A stretch of 64,000 bases of DNA from Planctomycetales bacterium (GTDB lineage: Bacteria > Planctomycetota > Planctomycetia > Pirellulales > Pirellulaceae). Below the pieces are notes generated by a model, which saw only the letters and a program-made list of their open reading frames with translations, did no database searches and was not told the DNA's origin. The stretch covers positions 1 to 64,000 of the forward strand of contig JAGQOY010000006.1 in assembly GCA_020427005.1 (NCBI GenBank), given 5' to 3'. The position numbers and the translations under genes are program-made. This document shows positions 1-9,227 of the stretch, piece after piece (the first letter of the stretch is position 1; every line of letters starts with the position of its first letter).

Positions 1-254
1 CATTGGAATCTCTGGCCCCGGATCAAGCCAAAGATCAATTAATGAAAATGATTGACTCACAAAGAATGGTGGATGTAGTCGCAATTCTTAAAGGCATGGC
101 GATAGAAAAACGAAAAAAGGTTATGGGGGAGTTTCAGGATCAGGCAGAGTCTGACAAGCTGAATGAGGTATTGTTGCAGTTTTTGGAAGGCGAACCGATG
201 CGGAGCGTAATTGAAAACGCCCGTACACAATCCGCGCCCCCTGCAGAACGTTGA
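1..254 (+). CDS. MotE-like flagellar protein, C-terminal part
   Basis: This is the 3' end of a gene entering from the left edge; the frame is open to the first base, so the real start is outside the window. The visible 83 residues form an amphipathic helical segment (IDSQRMVDVVAILKGM, then VLLQFLEGE) of the kind seen in the C-terminal MgtE-N-like region of MotE, a periplasmic chaperone for the flagellar stator. It lies directly upstream of fliK, flgD and flgE on the same strand, which supports a flagellar role. MotE rests on position and helix pattern, not on a decisive motif; another small flagellar coiled-coil protein is possible. Confidence 0.6.
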   Translation, partial: LESLAPDQAKDQLMKMIDSQRMVDVVAILKGMAIEKRKKVMGEFQDQAESDKLNEVLLQFLEGEPMRSVIENARTQSAPPAER

Positions 255-351
255 TAGGGAGCGACTAACCGCAAATTGGCAATAGGCCGTTATTTCGTTA
301 CCCCCAATGTCGAGCAAGATACGTCAACCGTTTGACGAATTAGGGGGCGAA

Positions 352-2088
352 ATGAGTGTTGCAGCAACGAATTCTGCGGCAAGTCTAAAGGATAGTGCGA
401 AAGCTAGCTCGCGGCTTCACAAATTGCCTCAAGGTTTCGACGCACGAGTCAATCAAATTCAATCTGGTTTGTTCGAGCAGTTGCTTGCTGTTCACGCACC
501 AGCGGCCGAAAATCGACGATCAAACGATTCCGACGATCTTCTGTGTGTCCAAGATGCTCCAGATAGCACAGTGAGCACTTGCTCGTCTAACGACGTTGGA
601 GCGCGCGAACAGGTAGATACGTCTGACGATACTGGCGAAAATGAGTCAGCCACGGAAGGGAGCGAAACGCTTGTCGCTGCCTCCGCAGTTTTGATTCAGA
701 TCGAACCGATCGATAATTCGAGTGCTTCGCCGATTGAAGCTGTCACTCAAGTGGCTACGGAATTGGCTGACGACAGTCTGCCTACGGTTAGCTCAGTCGA
801 ATCCGAAACACTTACTACCCAAGAAGTAAACTCATTGGATTCAACAACTGTGGAAGCAGACGTCGTTGTCACGCCGACAGACACCGACGTACAATTGGCT
901 TCCTCAGAAGATTTAACAGGTTCCGCTAAGAACGTGGGGCCTGTCGAATTGGGACCTCAAATACGCAATACGAACGAGCAAGGTCCGCGGCGGCATGCGG
1001 AAACTAATCAATCCACCCATTCTGCGGCTAACGCCACTCAACAAGTTGAGCAGCCTCAAACAGATTTCAACAACGATCAGCCAAGCAAAAATTCAAATCG
1101 AGACGTTGGTTCAAATGAAGAAGTCCAAGATTCCAACGCTCCAGGCATCGAGCTGACGCAAACTCCTAGCGAAAATGAAGCAGGACAAGGTTCCAAAAAG
1201 ACGCGAAACAAAGATAAGTGGTTTCAATCGGGAGCACCGGCCCAGAACCATATCACAGATGAGCCTGCACAACCATTGGAATTTCCAAAAGCGGCAGCTG
1301 AACAGGTAGCTTCGCAAATTGAGTCGAGTCCCCAAAGTTCTCCAGATCGGCCGCCAGCAGCTGCTGCGGAAGGAGGCACATCGGACCCAAGTCAAATCGT
1401 CGACATACCGTTAGCTTCTCTGGCAACTTCGACGTCCTCTGGGAATCAGAAACTCGAATCTCCTCCGCCAGCAATAACGAGTAGTAGCGGACGAGTTACC
1501 GCTTCAATTGACTCCCCCTCGAGCTCGGCCAGTAATGAGTCGAATCGTGCTAGCAAATCTCAGAATGTACGCCAAGCTCACCAACCAGAAACCGAGTCAA
1601 CAAACGGACTTTCAGCCGGGGAACGAGTACGCTTGATTCAACGTATATCGCGCAGTTTTGCTCGCCTTGACACAGGTGGGGGCGAAGTCCAACTGCGATT
1701 GCACCCACCTCAATTAGGTTCTCTAAACGTGCGGGTTCGTTTAGAGGGTAAGAACATGACCGCACAGCTAACAACAGAGTCACATGCCGCCCGCGAGGTC
1801 ATTCTGGAAAGCTTGCCAGTGCTTCGTACACGACTGGCCGAGCAAGGTTTCGAAATTCAACAGTTTCACGTGGATGTGGCGAACGGTAGCCTGGACATGC
1901 AGACGGGCGGTCACAGTCAAGCATCATCTCAGGGATTCGAGCAATCCAATTCTCAGCGGCAGCTCTCTCAGGCCGCACGTTCCAATCTGCGCGCTGTACG
2001 AACTTCAAATTCTTACTCTGCAGCGATGGCTGCGCATCAATCGACTAACGCAATCTCCTCAGGTAAAGGAATAGATGTTAAGGCATAG
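352..2088 (+). CDS. fliK: Flagellar hook-length control protein FliK
   Basis: FliK measures hook length and switches the flagellar export apparatus from hook to filament substrates. The C-terminal domain (about residues 440-520 of 578) has the family pattern: GGGEVQLRLHPPQLGSLNVR, then AREVILESLPVLRTRLAEQG. The first 400 residues are low-complexity and rich in Ser, Glu and Gln, as expected of the secreted ruler part. An upstream ATG at 307 is in frame, but the ATG at 352 is preceded by the purine-rich GGGGGCG and is the better start. It lies between the MotE-like gene and flgD on the same strand, consistent with one flagellar operon. Confidence 0.9.
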   Translation: MSVAATNSAASLKDSAKASSRLHKLPQGFDARVNQIQSGLFEQLLAVHAPAAENRRSNDSDDLLCVQDAPDSTVSTCSSNDVGAREQVDTSDDTGENESATEGSETLVAASAVLIQIEPIDNSSASPIEAVTQVATELADDSLPTVSSVESETLTTQEVNSLDSTTVEADVVVTPTDTDVQLASSEDLTGSAKNVGPVELGPQIRNTNEQGPRRHAETNQSTHSAANATQQVEQPQTDFNNDQPSKNSNRDVGSNEEVQDSNAPGIELTQTPSENEAGQGSKKTRNKDKWFQSGAPAQNHITDEPAQPLEFPKAAAEQVASQIESSPQSSPDRPPAAAAEGGTSDPSQIVDIPLASLATSTSSGNQKLESPPPAITSSSGRVTASIDSPSSSASNESNRASKSQNVRQAHQPETESTNGLSAGERVRLIQRISRSFARLDTGGGEVQLRLHPPQLGSLNVRVRLEGKNMTAQLTTESHAAREVILESLPVLRTRLAEQGFEIQQFHVDVANGSLDMQTGGHSQASSQGFEQSNSQRQLSQAARSNLRAVRTSNSYSAAMAAHQSTNAISSGKGIDVKA

Positions 2089-2169
2089 CCTCAGCCTAGA
2101 CGCCAATTGCGAAACACCCATGCTCGCCGTGGTTTAAAAACTGGGGCGAGCGGCAGGAATAAACGTCCC

Positions 2170-2224
2170 AACCCGAAACGTAAGTGAGGGATTCTTGTTC
2201 GGTCCCTCGCTTACGCTTCGGGTT
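2170..2224. repeat. Long intergenic inverted repeat (AACCCGAA family)
   Basis: The arms 2170-2191 and 2203-2224 are complementary over 22 bases with two mismatches, around an 11-base loop. The same arm core (AACCCGAAGCGT) recurs at 12061-12126, so this is a dispersed family. It lies in the 500-base gap between fliK and flgD; nothing else recognisable is in that gap. Confidence 0.85.
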
Positions 2225-2604
2225 AGGATTGGTAGATTTATTTCTGCTGCTCGCCTGGATTCAGCTCCGCGATCCGTTCTAGTTTTGGCAGAAGCGAATC
2301 GAGTCGCCGGAATCTCGAAAAGCCGAGTTGTCTTCGAGTGTGTCCGGCTGCTACAAACAATGACAATGTCCTTTTTGATGTTTCCTGATCCAGGACAGCA
2401 TGGAATCGGTTAAGGCGGACTTTGGACGGGGATCTTGCCTATTTCCGAGCAACGGGAAGAAGTTTAGTACGAGCAACAGCCAAGAGGTCCCGTCCTGTTC
2501 AGCTTGTAAATTGGACGGACCTTGCTCATGACCTTCTCCGTTTTGGTCAGTCCGCAAGACGTGAATTACCGATCATTGATAATTGATACTGAGTGAGCCC
2601 CATT

Positions 2605-3045
2605 ATGACTAGCATACCAGGTGTCGGTTCTTCCAGCTCAGCGAGCGCCAGTGGAATCAAAGGTAATGATCTCAGCAGTGTTGATCTGGATCAATTCTTG
2701 GGTCTGCTAATTACCGAACTGCAGAACCAAGATCCGCTAAACCCGATGGACAACGCCCAGATGTTGACTCAAATCAGCCAGATACGGGAAATTGGCTCCA
2801 CCAATAAACTTACCGAGACGTTGACTACGCTATCAATAGGGCAAGAGTTGAGCATGGCTAGCAATATGATAGGCAAGCGAGTCAGCGCATTGGATACCGA
2901 TAGTGAGTCGGTTGAGGGAGTTGTAGACCGCGTGTCCGTACAAACGGACAGTGAAGATCCATCTATTCGAAAAGTATCAGTTCATATTGGAGATTCAATC
3001 GTCGATATCAAGAATATCAGGGAGATCGTGGACTCCGCTGGATAA
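2605..3045 (+). CDS. flgD: Flagellar hook capping protein FlgD
   Basis: FlgD forms the scaffold cap on which hook subunits polymerise. The N-terminal family signature is clear: DLDQFLGLLITELQNQDPLN followed by PMDNAQMLTQISQIREIGS. The protein (146 residues) is shorter than many FlgDs because it has only a short beta segment (VEGVVDRVSV...DIKNIREI) after the conserved core. A GTG at 2593 is also in frame; the ATG at 2605 has the purine-rich GAGTGAG seven bases upstream. It lies 30 bases before flgE, which it serves directly. Confidence 0.93.
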   Translation: MTSIPGVGSSSSASASGIKGNDLSSVDLDQFLGLLITELQNQDPLNPMDNAQMLTQISQIREIGSTNKLTETLTTLSIGQELSMASNMIGKRVSALDTDSESVEGVVDRVSVQTDSEDPSIRKVSVHIGDSIVDIKNIREIVDSAG

Positions 3046-3074
3046 TCTTGCAACGCTAAACGGGGTAATATGCG

Positions 3075-5525
3075 ATGGGACTTGCATCGTCGCTCAGCAC
3101 GGCGCTTACTGGACTCAACGCAGCCGAAACGCAAATCGACGTTTTGGGCAACAACCTAGCGAATAGCCAGACCGTCGGCTTTAAGGCATCCGAGGTCGTA
3201 TTTGCAACACAATTCTTACAGACACTTTCACTAGGTGCTGCGCCGTCGACAGACAATGGTGGAACGGATCCACGTCAGACTGGCTTAGGCGTACAAGTTG
3301 CCGGGATCTCTCCCAACTTCTCACAGGGCACCATCCAAATCAGCAGTAGCCCATCTGACTTGGCGATTCAAGGCGATGGTATGTTCATGGTACAGGGAAG
3401 CGAAGGAGAGCGGCTGTACACGCGAAACGGGATCTTCAAGCTCAATAGTGAGAACCAGCTTGTTACTACCACTGGCAACCGTTTGTTAGGCCATGGTGTG
3501 GATGAGAATTTCAAGATTCAAGCCACCCAACTTGTACCACTTGAGATTCCCCTAGGAAGCGAGGCCGTCGCTCAGGCTACCGAAAACGTTGTAATGGAAG
3601 GAACCTTAACTCCCAGTGGAGATATAGCGGATACAGCGGAGGTGATTCAAAGCGCAGTTCTTGGAGATTCTGCTATTCCTCGTCCGGATAGTAGTTCCAT
3701 TAGCATCGGTAGCGCTCCGATAGCTGATACGTCCGGCATCACTGTTGCCCATAATCAAGGCGGCGGCGTCTTGTCAGAGAACGTTGTATACCAGTACCGT
3801 TTCGCCTTTGTAGATACTTCCGGGCACGAAAGTACACCGAGTAATGCGTTGAGCACCACGGTGCCCATTGGCAATGGTCTGGCGGATAACACGATTACTT
3901 TGAACGGACTTCCTACCGATCCAGATTATTCCTCATTGCGAATCTACCGCACAGATGCTGGCGGCACAGAATTCAAGTTGTTAGATACTGTACCTACAGG
4001 TGGATCCTATGTGGACGATGGCTCCATCGCTCTCGGAGCAACGCTAGATGCCACCACACTGAATGGCAATTATTCGTACATGATCACCTACTTCCACGCG
4101 GGAGATCCCGAGTCACGCCCCAGCGTAATGGTAGGACCTCAAAACATAGTTGGAGGACGAATACACTTGTCGGATTTTCCGACGCCTCCGACGCCTCCAC
4201 CTGGCGGCGGATTTCCTCCATACGATTCCATTCGAATTTATCGAAACACAGCGAGTGACCAAAACTCGTTCTATTTGGTTGATACGATCAATCCAGGGGA
4301 AGACTTTACTGATGCCAAGACCGATGCTGAGATCAGTAATCTATCGTTGTCTGGAAATAAGTTAGTCGATTTAGATGGTCCGACTGTTGACAGCAATACT
4401 CTTCTGACCAACGTCATTGTGCGGGAAGGGTTCGATTATTCTAGTCCGTTTGTAGAAGGAACTCTCGAATTTCAGGCTCGCAAAGGTGGTCGCAGTCTAG
4501 AGTGGCGGGAGTTTGAAGTAACCGCGACGTCTACCGTCCAGGATCTCATTACGTTTATGAAGGAGTCGATGGGAATTCAAACCGCGGCTGCCGACTCAGC
4601 CAACCCTATTCCCACCTCTCTGAACAACATTCAAGGTGAGACCGGCGAACTTCTACCCGGGGCTTACATCCAAAATGGCCAGTTAAGGTTCGTATCCAAC
4701 AACGGCATAGATAACGCAGTCGATATTGATTTGACTAGCTTTCGATTGACCAGTTCAGCGGACGGTGACGTCACCACGCCAAATCTAGCTTTCGGAACGA
4801 TTCAAGATGCGGTTGGACAAAGTGCCGTTGCTGACTTCATTGCTTACGACACTTTGGGTGTGCCCATACGTACTCGCGTCACGGCCGTACTAGAAAGTCG
4901 CACAGATTCAACTACTGTTTATCGCTGGTTTGCTGATTCGCCGGATAATATTCCCCGCAGCGGATCGGATATCTCCATCGGTACTGGTACTTTGACATTT
5001 GACGGCAATGGCAATTTCATTGCGGCAAGTAACACCACTGTCGCGATTGAACGAAACGGCTTACCTAGTATTTCTCCGCTCGAATTTGATTTCGATTTCA
5101 ATAACGTATCGGGACTGGCTACTGATACTGCCACACTGGCAGCCTCGCGACAAGATGGTTCACCTCCAGGAAAACTCACGAGTTACGTAATCGGTGAGGA
5201 CGGAACTGTACGCGGAGTCTTCAGCAATGGTATCTCTCGCGACTTGGGCCAAGTTCGCTTGGCAAGGTTCATTAATCCCGAAGGGCTAGAACAAGTTGGC
5301 CAGAACATGTTTGCCCAAGGTATCAACACCGGTCTGCCTATTGAAGGGCGACCAGGCGAAAATGGTATAGGGACTGTTGTGGCTGGCGCTCTTGAATTAT
5401 CGAACACGGATATTGGTGGTGATTTGGTTGACCTGGTTCTAGCCTCGACGCAGTATCGAAGTAATGCTCGGGTGATCACAGCTACCCAACAATTGTTCGA
5501 CGAATTGCTGAATATTCGGCGTTAG
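3075..5525 (+). CDS. flgE: Flagellar hook protein FlgE, enlarged
   Basis: FlgE polymerises into the hook joining basal body and filament. The N-terminus has the axial-protein signature (ALTGLNAAETQIDVLGNNLA, then NSQTVGFKASEV), and the C-terminus has the matching helix (ELSNTDIGGDLVDLVLASTQ...). At 816 residues it is about twice the size of enterobacterial FlgE. The extra length includes two fibronectin-like units at about residues 230-430, each with a YxYxxxxxDxxGxES...SLRIYRT pattern. These probably form surface domains on the hook. The start has GGGGTA eight bases upstream. It is the last gene of the visible flagellar run. Confidence 0.92.
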   Translation: MGLASSLSTALTGLNAAETQIDVLGNNLANSQTVGFKASEVVFATQFLQTLSLGAAPSTDNGGTDPRQTGLGVQVAGISPNFSQGTIQISSSPSDLAIQGDGMFMVQGSEGERLYTRNGIFKLNSENQLVTTTGNRLLGHGVDENFKIQATQLVPLEIPLGSEAVAQATENVVMEGTLTPSGDIADTAEVIQSAVLGDSAIPRPDSSSISIGSAPIADTSGITVAHNQGGGVLSENVVYQYRFAFVDTSGHESTPSNALSTTVPIGNGLADNTITLNGLPTDPDYSSLRIYRTDAGGTEFKLLDTVPTGGSYVDDGSIALGATLDATTLNGNYSYMITYFHAGDPESRPSVMVGPQNIVGGRIHLSDFPTPPTPPPGGGFPPYDSIRIYRNTASDQNSFYLVDTINPGEDFTDAKTDAEISNLSLSGNKLVDLDGPTVDSNTLLTNVIVREGFDYSSPFVEGTLEFQARKGGRSLEWREFEVTATSTVQDLITFMKESMGIQTAAADSANPIPTSLNNIQGETGELLPGAYIQNGQLRFVSNNGIDNAVDIDLTSFRLTSSADGDVTTPNLAFGTIQDAVGQSAVADFIAYDTLGVPIRTRVTAVLESRTDSTTVYRWFADSPDNIPRSGSDISIGTGTLTFDGNGNFIAASNTTVAIERNGLPSISPLEFDFDFNNVSGLATDTATLAASRQDGSPPGKLTSYVIGEDGTVRGVFSNGISRDLGQVRLARFINPEGLEQVGQNMFAQGINTGLPIEGRPGENGIGTVVAGALELSNTDIGGDLVDLVLASTQYRSNARVITATQQLFDELLNIRR

Positions 5526-5960
5526 TGCCTTGCAATCTCAAGCAAGCTAAATGGCACGGTGATCATGATCTGAAAGTCTAAGGCCGTAACGGGCTTGGGG
5601 TAGTACTCTAAACCCCCCTCCGCTAACCGGCTTGTTGTTTTAGTGAGCCGAAGGCCGTGAGGCCTCGGGTGGTACTCTAGAACCGGTCGCTCACGCGTCA
5701 CGGATCACATCCAGTGATAAATCCGAGTTCATAATCACGTAAGTTCATCCAGAAATCAGATGAACTTGGCCACCATGGGGCAGTCTTCGTTCTAGGCTGC
5801 CTGCCAATCTAGTTGAAGCAACAAAGCTTTGGTCCCGTAAACCGGTCGCTATTTCTGATCGGGACGGACCCTGAGGATTCGAATACTAAGTTTTTTGCCC
5901 CTTTGAATTCGTAATGTGCTAATATGATTGGGGCATTGAACTCTAATAGGAAACAAAAAC
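5526..5960. repeat. Intergenic region with nested hairpin repeats
   Basis: This gap carries no plausible gene. Its clearest content is a nested hairpin at 5643-5694: outer arms GTGAGC/GCTCAC enclose an inner stem CCGAAGGCC/GGCCTCGG. A related sequence with the shared phrase GGTAGTACTCTA lies just upstream at about 5598-5609, so the unit looks tandemly duplicated and partly decayed. No T-run follows, so it is not a canonical terminator. Confidence 0.6.
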
Positions 5961-6947
5961 ATGCGTAATTTGAACCGACGCGATTGGCTAGTGACGACCG
6001 GTGCTGCATCTGTTAGTAGTTTGTCACTGGGGACATTAGCAACAACGGCTAAAGCAATTGAATCCAATTCAGATTCACTCCCCATGCAGCTGTACAAGAG
6101 CCTGTCCGAGCAGCAGCGTCAAAAAGTGTGCTTGCCGATCGATTCTCCACGCAGAGGATACGTAAGCAATTGGTGGTACATACATCCCGACTATCGAATC
6201 CCCAGCACATTCGATGAACAGCAGCAAGAATTGATTAAACAGATCTTTGATTCCTTGCACAGTGAAGAACATCAAGATGCAGTGAACAAGCAGGTTTTGA
6301 TCGATCAATATGGCGAGCAACGCAACGCGCCCGCAGCGGGTTTCTTCGGCACTCCCGATGATAAAGATTTTGAGTTTATTTTTACTGGCCACCATGTTAC
6401 TCGACGCTGCAACGCACATAGTGACAAGGGGTTAGGATTTGGTGGGAATCCCGTGTTCTATGGGCATTACCCACATGATGTCACGAATATGCGTGACAAC
6501 TTCAACGAAGCCAAAGATCATCCCGGAAATCCCTATTGGTACCAAGGGAAACTGTTCAATCGCTTTGTGCAAGCCTTAGACCATAAACAACAGGTGCAAG
6601 GACTTGTTGCTTCAGAACCCCGCGGCGAAGAACCTGAGACAGTAATAAAGAAGGCCAATCGGTCTGCAGGGCTGAATTGCGCTGAACTGACTAGTGATCA
6701 ACGGCAGTTGCTTGTCGATACGATGCGCGGCATGTTAGCCATGTTTCGGGTCGATGACGTTGCGGCAACGATCCGGTCAATTGAAGAAAATAAAGTCGTT
6801 GATCGGCTACATGTTTCTTGGTTTTCGGGCAAATATGATATTGGCTCCGATCAATTCTGGGATACGTGGCAAATCGAAGGGCCGGACATGGTCTGGTATT
6901 TCCGTGGGTTTCCCCACATCCACTGCTACTTTCACCTCAAAACTTAG
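5961..6947 (+). CDS. Tat-exported DUF3500-like protein
   Basis: The N-terminus has a twin-arginine signal (NRRDWLVTTGAASVSSLSLG), predicting folded export and probable cleavage near TTAKA. The body resembles DUF3500: an N-terminal LSEQQRQK segment, the core GFFGTPDDKDFEFIFTGHHV with a GHH motif, the later FGGNPVFYGHYP, and a C-terminal HIHCYFHLK. The histidine clusters could bind metal, but no reaction is established for the family as far as I know. It stands alone between repeat-rich gaps. The ATG has a purine-rich AGGAAAC upstream. Confidence 0.75.
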   Translation: MRNLNRRDWLVTTGAASVSSLSLGTLATTAKAIESNSDSLPMQLYKSLSEQQRQKVCLPIDSPRRGYVSNWWYIHPDYRIPSTFDEQQQELIKQIFDSLHSEEHQDAVNKQVLIDQYGEQRNAPAAGFFGTPDDKDFEFIFTGHHVTRRCNAHSDKGLGFGGNPVFYGHYPHDVTNMRDNFNEAKDHPGNPYWYQGKLFNRFVQALDHKQQVQGLVASEPRGEEPETVIKKANRSAGLNCAELTSDQRQLLVDTMRGMLAMFRVDDVAATIRSIEENKVVDRLHVSWFSGKYDIGSDQFWDTWQIEGPDMVWYFRGFPHIHCYFHLKT

Positions 6948-7062
6948 ATAACAATACCTCTTGAATCTCACACACCAAACACTAGCCAAGAAATCGTCGC
7001 GTTGGTAATCTGAGTGCGTATATTGGAGTGAGGTTCAATCTAACATTCACTTGGTAATCAAC

Positions 7063-8016
7063 ATGCCACATTTGCTTTCCATCGGATCCAACGGTCCCGA
7101 CGTTAGTAAACTTCAGTCGCGACTGAACACTTGCTTGCCATTTTCCATGCCTCCTCTTAACGTGGATGGCATATTTGGTCCCAAGACGTTGGCCCGAGTT
7201 AAGGAATTTCAGAAAGCAAATGCACTAGTTGCCGACGGTATCGTAGGGCCAAAGACTTGGGCAGCACTAGATGCTGGGATTGAACAGTTAATTCCGGATC
7301 GAACAGGCTGCAATTGTGGTCAACATGATCCGAGCAATCGCGGTATTGGAGAACTAATCAAGTCAATCTACTACCAAGTCGTGAATTTGGGAGCATCGTT
7401 TGGACTCGGCGCATTTGGTGCGTCCGGCTCGGGCACGGCATCGGCCGGTACAGGTCCCATTCGGATGTTGACCGAAGCTCAGAAAATCACCTTGCAGCCC
7501 TTTTTTGGAAGCAGCATTGATTACTCTACGGTGTTTATCTCAGACAAAACAGGTGCCCAAGGGCGCCCGTTCACGGTTGCCTTTCCTGATAATAATCAGA
7601 CAGTACAAATCATCAATGCTGGTTCATTCAACCCTAAAGACCGGACGTTAATTCATGAGATGATGCACGTTTGGCAGTCACAGCATCACGCCGACAAATA
7701 CGCTTTCATGTCCGCAGCTGTCAAATGCCAGGCGGCTGCAGCAGCAGCTAACGCCAAAGAAGCATTCGTGGATGTAGATGTCATGTTGCATCACGAATGG
7801 CCGGTGCAGTATCCCTTCTCAGCCTACGCATACTCGACTGGTGGCGACCTTGATACTTACGGCGCAGAGCAAGCTGCTAACGCCGTGGAGCATGGCAATA
7901 GTACGGTTTGCATGACCGTGAAAGCTGCGTCGATTAACAGCATCAGTACCAAAAATACGTCCAGTCTCAAATTGACCCAGTACGGTGATCGTAGGACGCC
8001 CAAGATCACGTTTTAA
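7063..8016 (+). CDS. Peptidoglycan-binding protein with HExxH-type metallopeptidase domain
   Basis: Residues 1-75 form one peptidoglycan-binding domain (VSKLQSRLN...VDGIFGPKTLARVKEFQKAN, then VADGIVGPKTWAALD). After a Gly/Ala-rich linker the C-terminal half has LIHEMMHVWQSQH, an HExxH-like zinc site, embedded in a beta segment (VFISDKTGAQGRPFTVAFPD). This layout suggests a cell-wall-targeted or toxin-type peptidase, but no export signal is visible. A TTG twelve bases upstream is in frame; the ATG at 7063 is preferred because the fold begins immediately after it. Confidence 0.75.
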   Translation: MPHLLSIGSNGPDVSKLQSRLNTCLPFSMPPLNVDGIFGPKTLARVKEFQKANALVADGIVGPKTWAALDAGIEQLIPDRTGCNCGQHDPSNRGIGELIKSIYYQVVNLGASFGLGAFGASGSGTASAGTGPIRMLTEAQKITLQPFFGSSIDYSTVFISDKTGAQGRPFTVAFPDNNQTVQIINAGSFNPKDRTLIHEMMHVWQSQHHADKYAFMSAAVKCQAAAAAANAKEAFVDVDVMLHHEWPVQYPFSAYAYSTGGDLDTYGAEQAANAVEHGNSTVCMTVKAASINSISTKNTSSLKLTQYGDRRTPKITF

Positions 8017-8128
8017 GTGTAAATCGCATAAAAAATCTCGGCAGTGTCAGTTCCTGGTTAATCGAAAGTGATGTGCCAAGGTTGTTCTCAATCCGACAGC
8101 GAATGACAGCTTCTTTTCGGAATGAAAA

Positions 8129-8614
8129 TCACTGAAGTAAATTGTTCGTCCTGTTTCTTAAGACTGCATTTTGTTGCCGGTAGTGATAGCGATAACACCG
8201 CCAAATTAAGGCTGCTGTGTAGAGTCCCGATAGAGCGCATAGCACGCGAAGGCTGAGTAATGGTGAAGCTTTACAAGGCAACCAATTCTTAATCTCGGTA
8301 ACAGTGCAGCGTTCACAGTATCCGAGCAGCTCAAGAACGAAGCTAAGGCACGCAACGCTGGTCCACGGGAAACTCTTGAATGACCGATTGCTTGTCGTAA
8401 ATCCGACCACCAGTGGGACGATCGCGAATGGATTTATGCTGAAGCCATCAACGATAGGTGATAATAGAAGAGGAAGGACGATCGCAAGGAAGGCCAGCGC
8501 TCGTAACCCCAATCTAGTCGGTCCGATAAGTTCATCGGGTAGTCGACTAGCAGGGTCCGTACACGATTTGCCTCCCTTATTCGTTTGAGCGACAGGCGGT
8601 TGATACGGATTCAT
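8129..8614 (-). CDS. Small multi-pass membrane protein, unknown function
   Basis: I do not recognise the family. The N-terminal MNPYQPPVA is a start seen often in small planctomycete membrane proteins. Three to four hydrophobic segments follow (ALAFLAIVLPLLL, INPFAIVPLVVGF, VACLSFVLELLG, and LRVLCALSGLYTAALIW), and the C-terminus is basic. An in-frame TTG nine bases upstream would add three residues. It points away from its left neighbour and towards the REP array, and no operon partner is visible. Confidence 0.6.
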   Translation of the reverse strand: MNPYQPPVAQTNKGGKSCTDPASRLPDELIGPTRLGLRALAFLAIVLPLLLSPIVDGFSINPFAIVPLVVGFTTSNRSFKSFPWTSVACLSFVLELLGYCERCTVTEIKNWLPCKASPLLSLRVLCALSGLYTAALIWRCYRYHYRQQNAVLRNRTNNLLQ

Positions 8615-8871
8615 GGGTGACAATACAGTGATCTCATCATCTCCAGTCAGTTTCCTTTTCTACCGGTGGCACTAGTGGCACTCTACGCCGTTAACCCTAG
8701 TTTAGTTGTATTTTGTTGATGGAATAATTCTTCGAGTGCGATTTCTTGCTTGGTAGCAAAGGCGCATTTTGGGCGGACGGGTGGCACTGGCTTTGCCAGT
8801 GGTTATTTGGAGTCAAATTAGAATGTCCATCGGACGACGGGTGGCACTGGCTTTGCCAGTGCATATGTGGG

Positions 8872-9172
8872 TCAATCCAGAAATCCCATTGGTAGGCCAT
8901 GAATGTACGGTAAACCAGATGTCTGTTGTCTTGGAGGTTCGTTCAGGTAGTAGCTGGCAGATGACCATTTCCAATCTACGGTCTTCCTGCACAACCGCCG
9001 TCGTACAGGATTTTCATGTATGGAGTTGATAGAGTGCAATATGACGTCTCTAGAGAAAGTGTTTCGGTCATGGCCTGGCCCTTCTTCCCAGAATCGAAAA
9101 GATGCAAGTTTTGCTCTCAATTTTATGTATCGACAATTGCCAAAAACAGCTACATGCCGAGCAAGGTATCAT
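8872..9172 (-). pseudogene. RAYT transposase copy with internal deletion
   Basis: The C-terminal part is close to the intact copy at 10515-11120 (SFRFWEEGPGHDRNTFSRDV, then ILHSINSIHENPVRRRL, ending LPMGFLD). Upstream of it, 9129-9172 matches the sequence just before and around the start of the intact gene (CAATTGCCAAA..., GGTATCATGACGGAGCT). About 110 codons between these two parts, including the HxH motif, are missing. The copy cannot make an active enzyme, but both ends survive, so it could be a passively mobilised derivative. Confidence 0.85.
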
Positions 9173-9227
9173 GACGGAGCTGTACTGGCAGAGCAATCTA
9201 CCGGTGAAACACCGTCACCAAACAACG

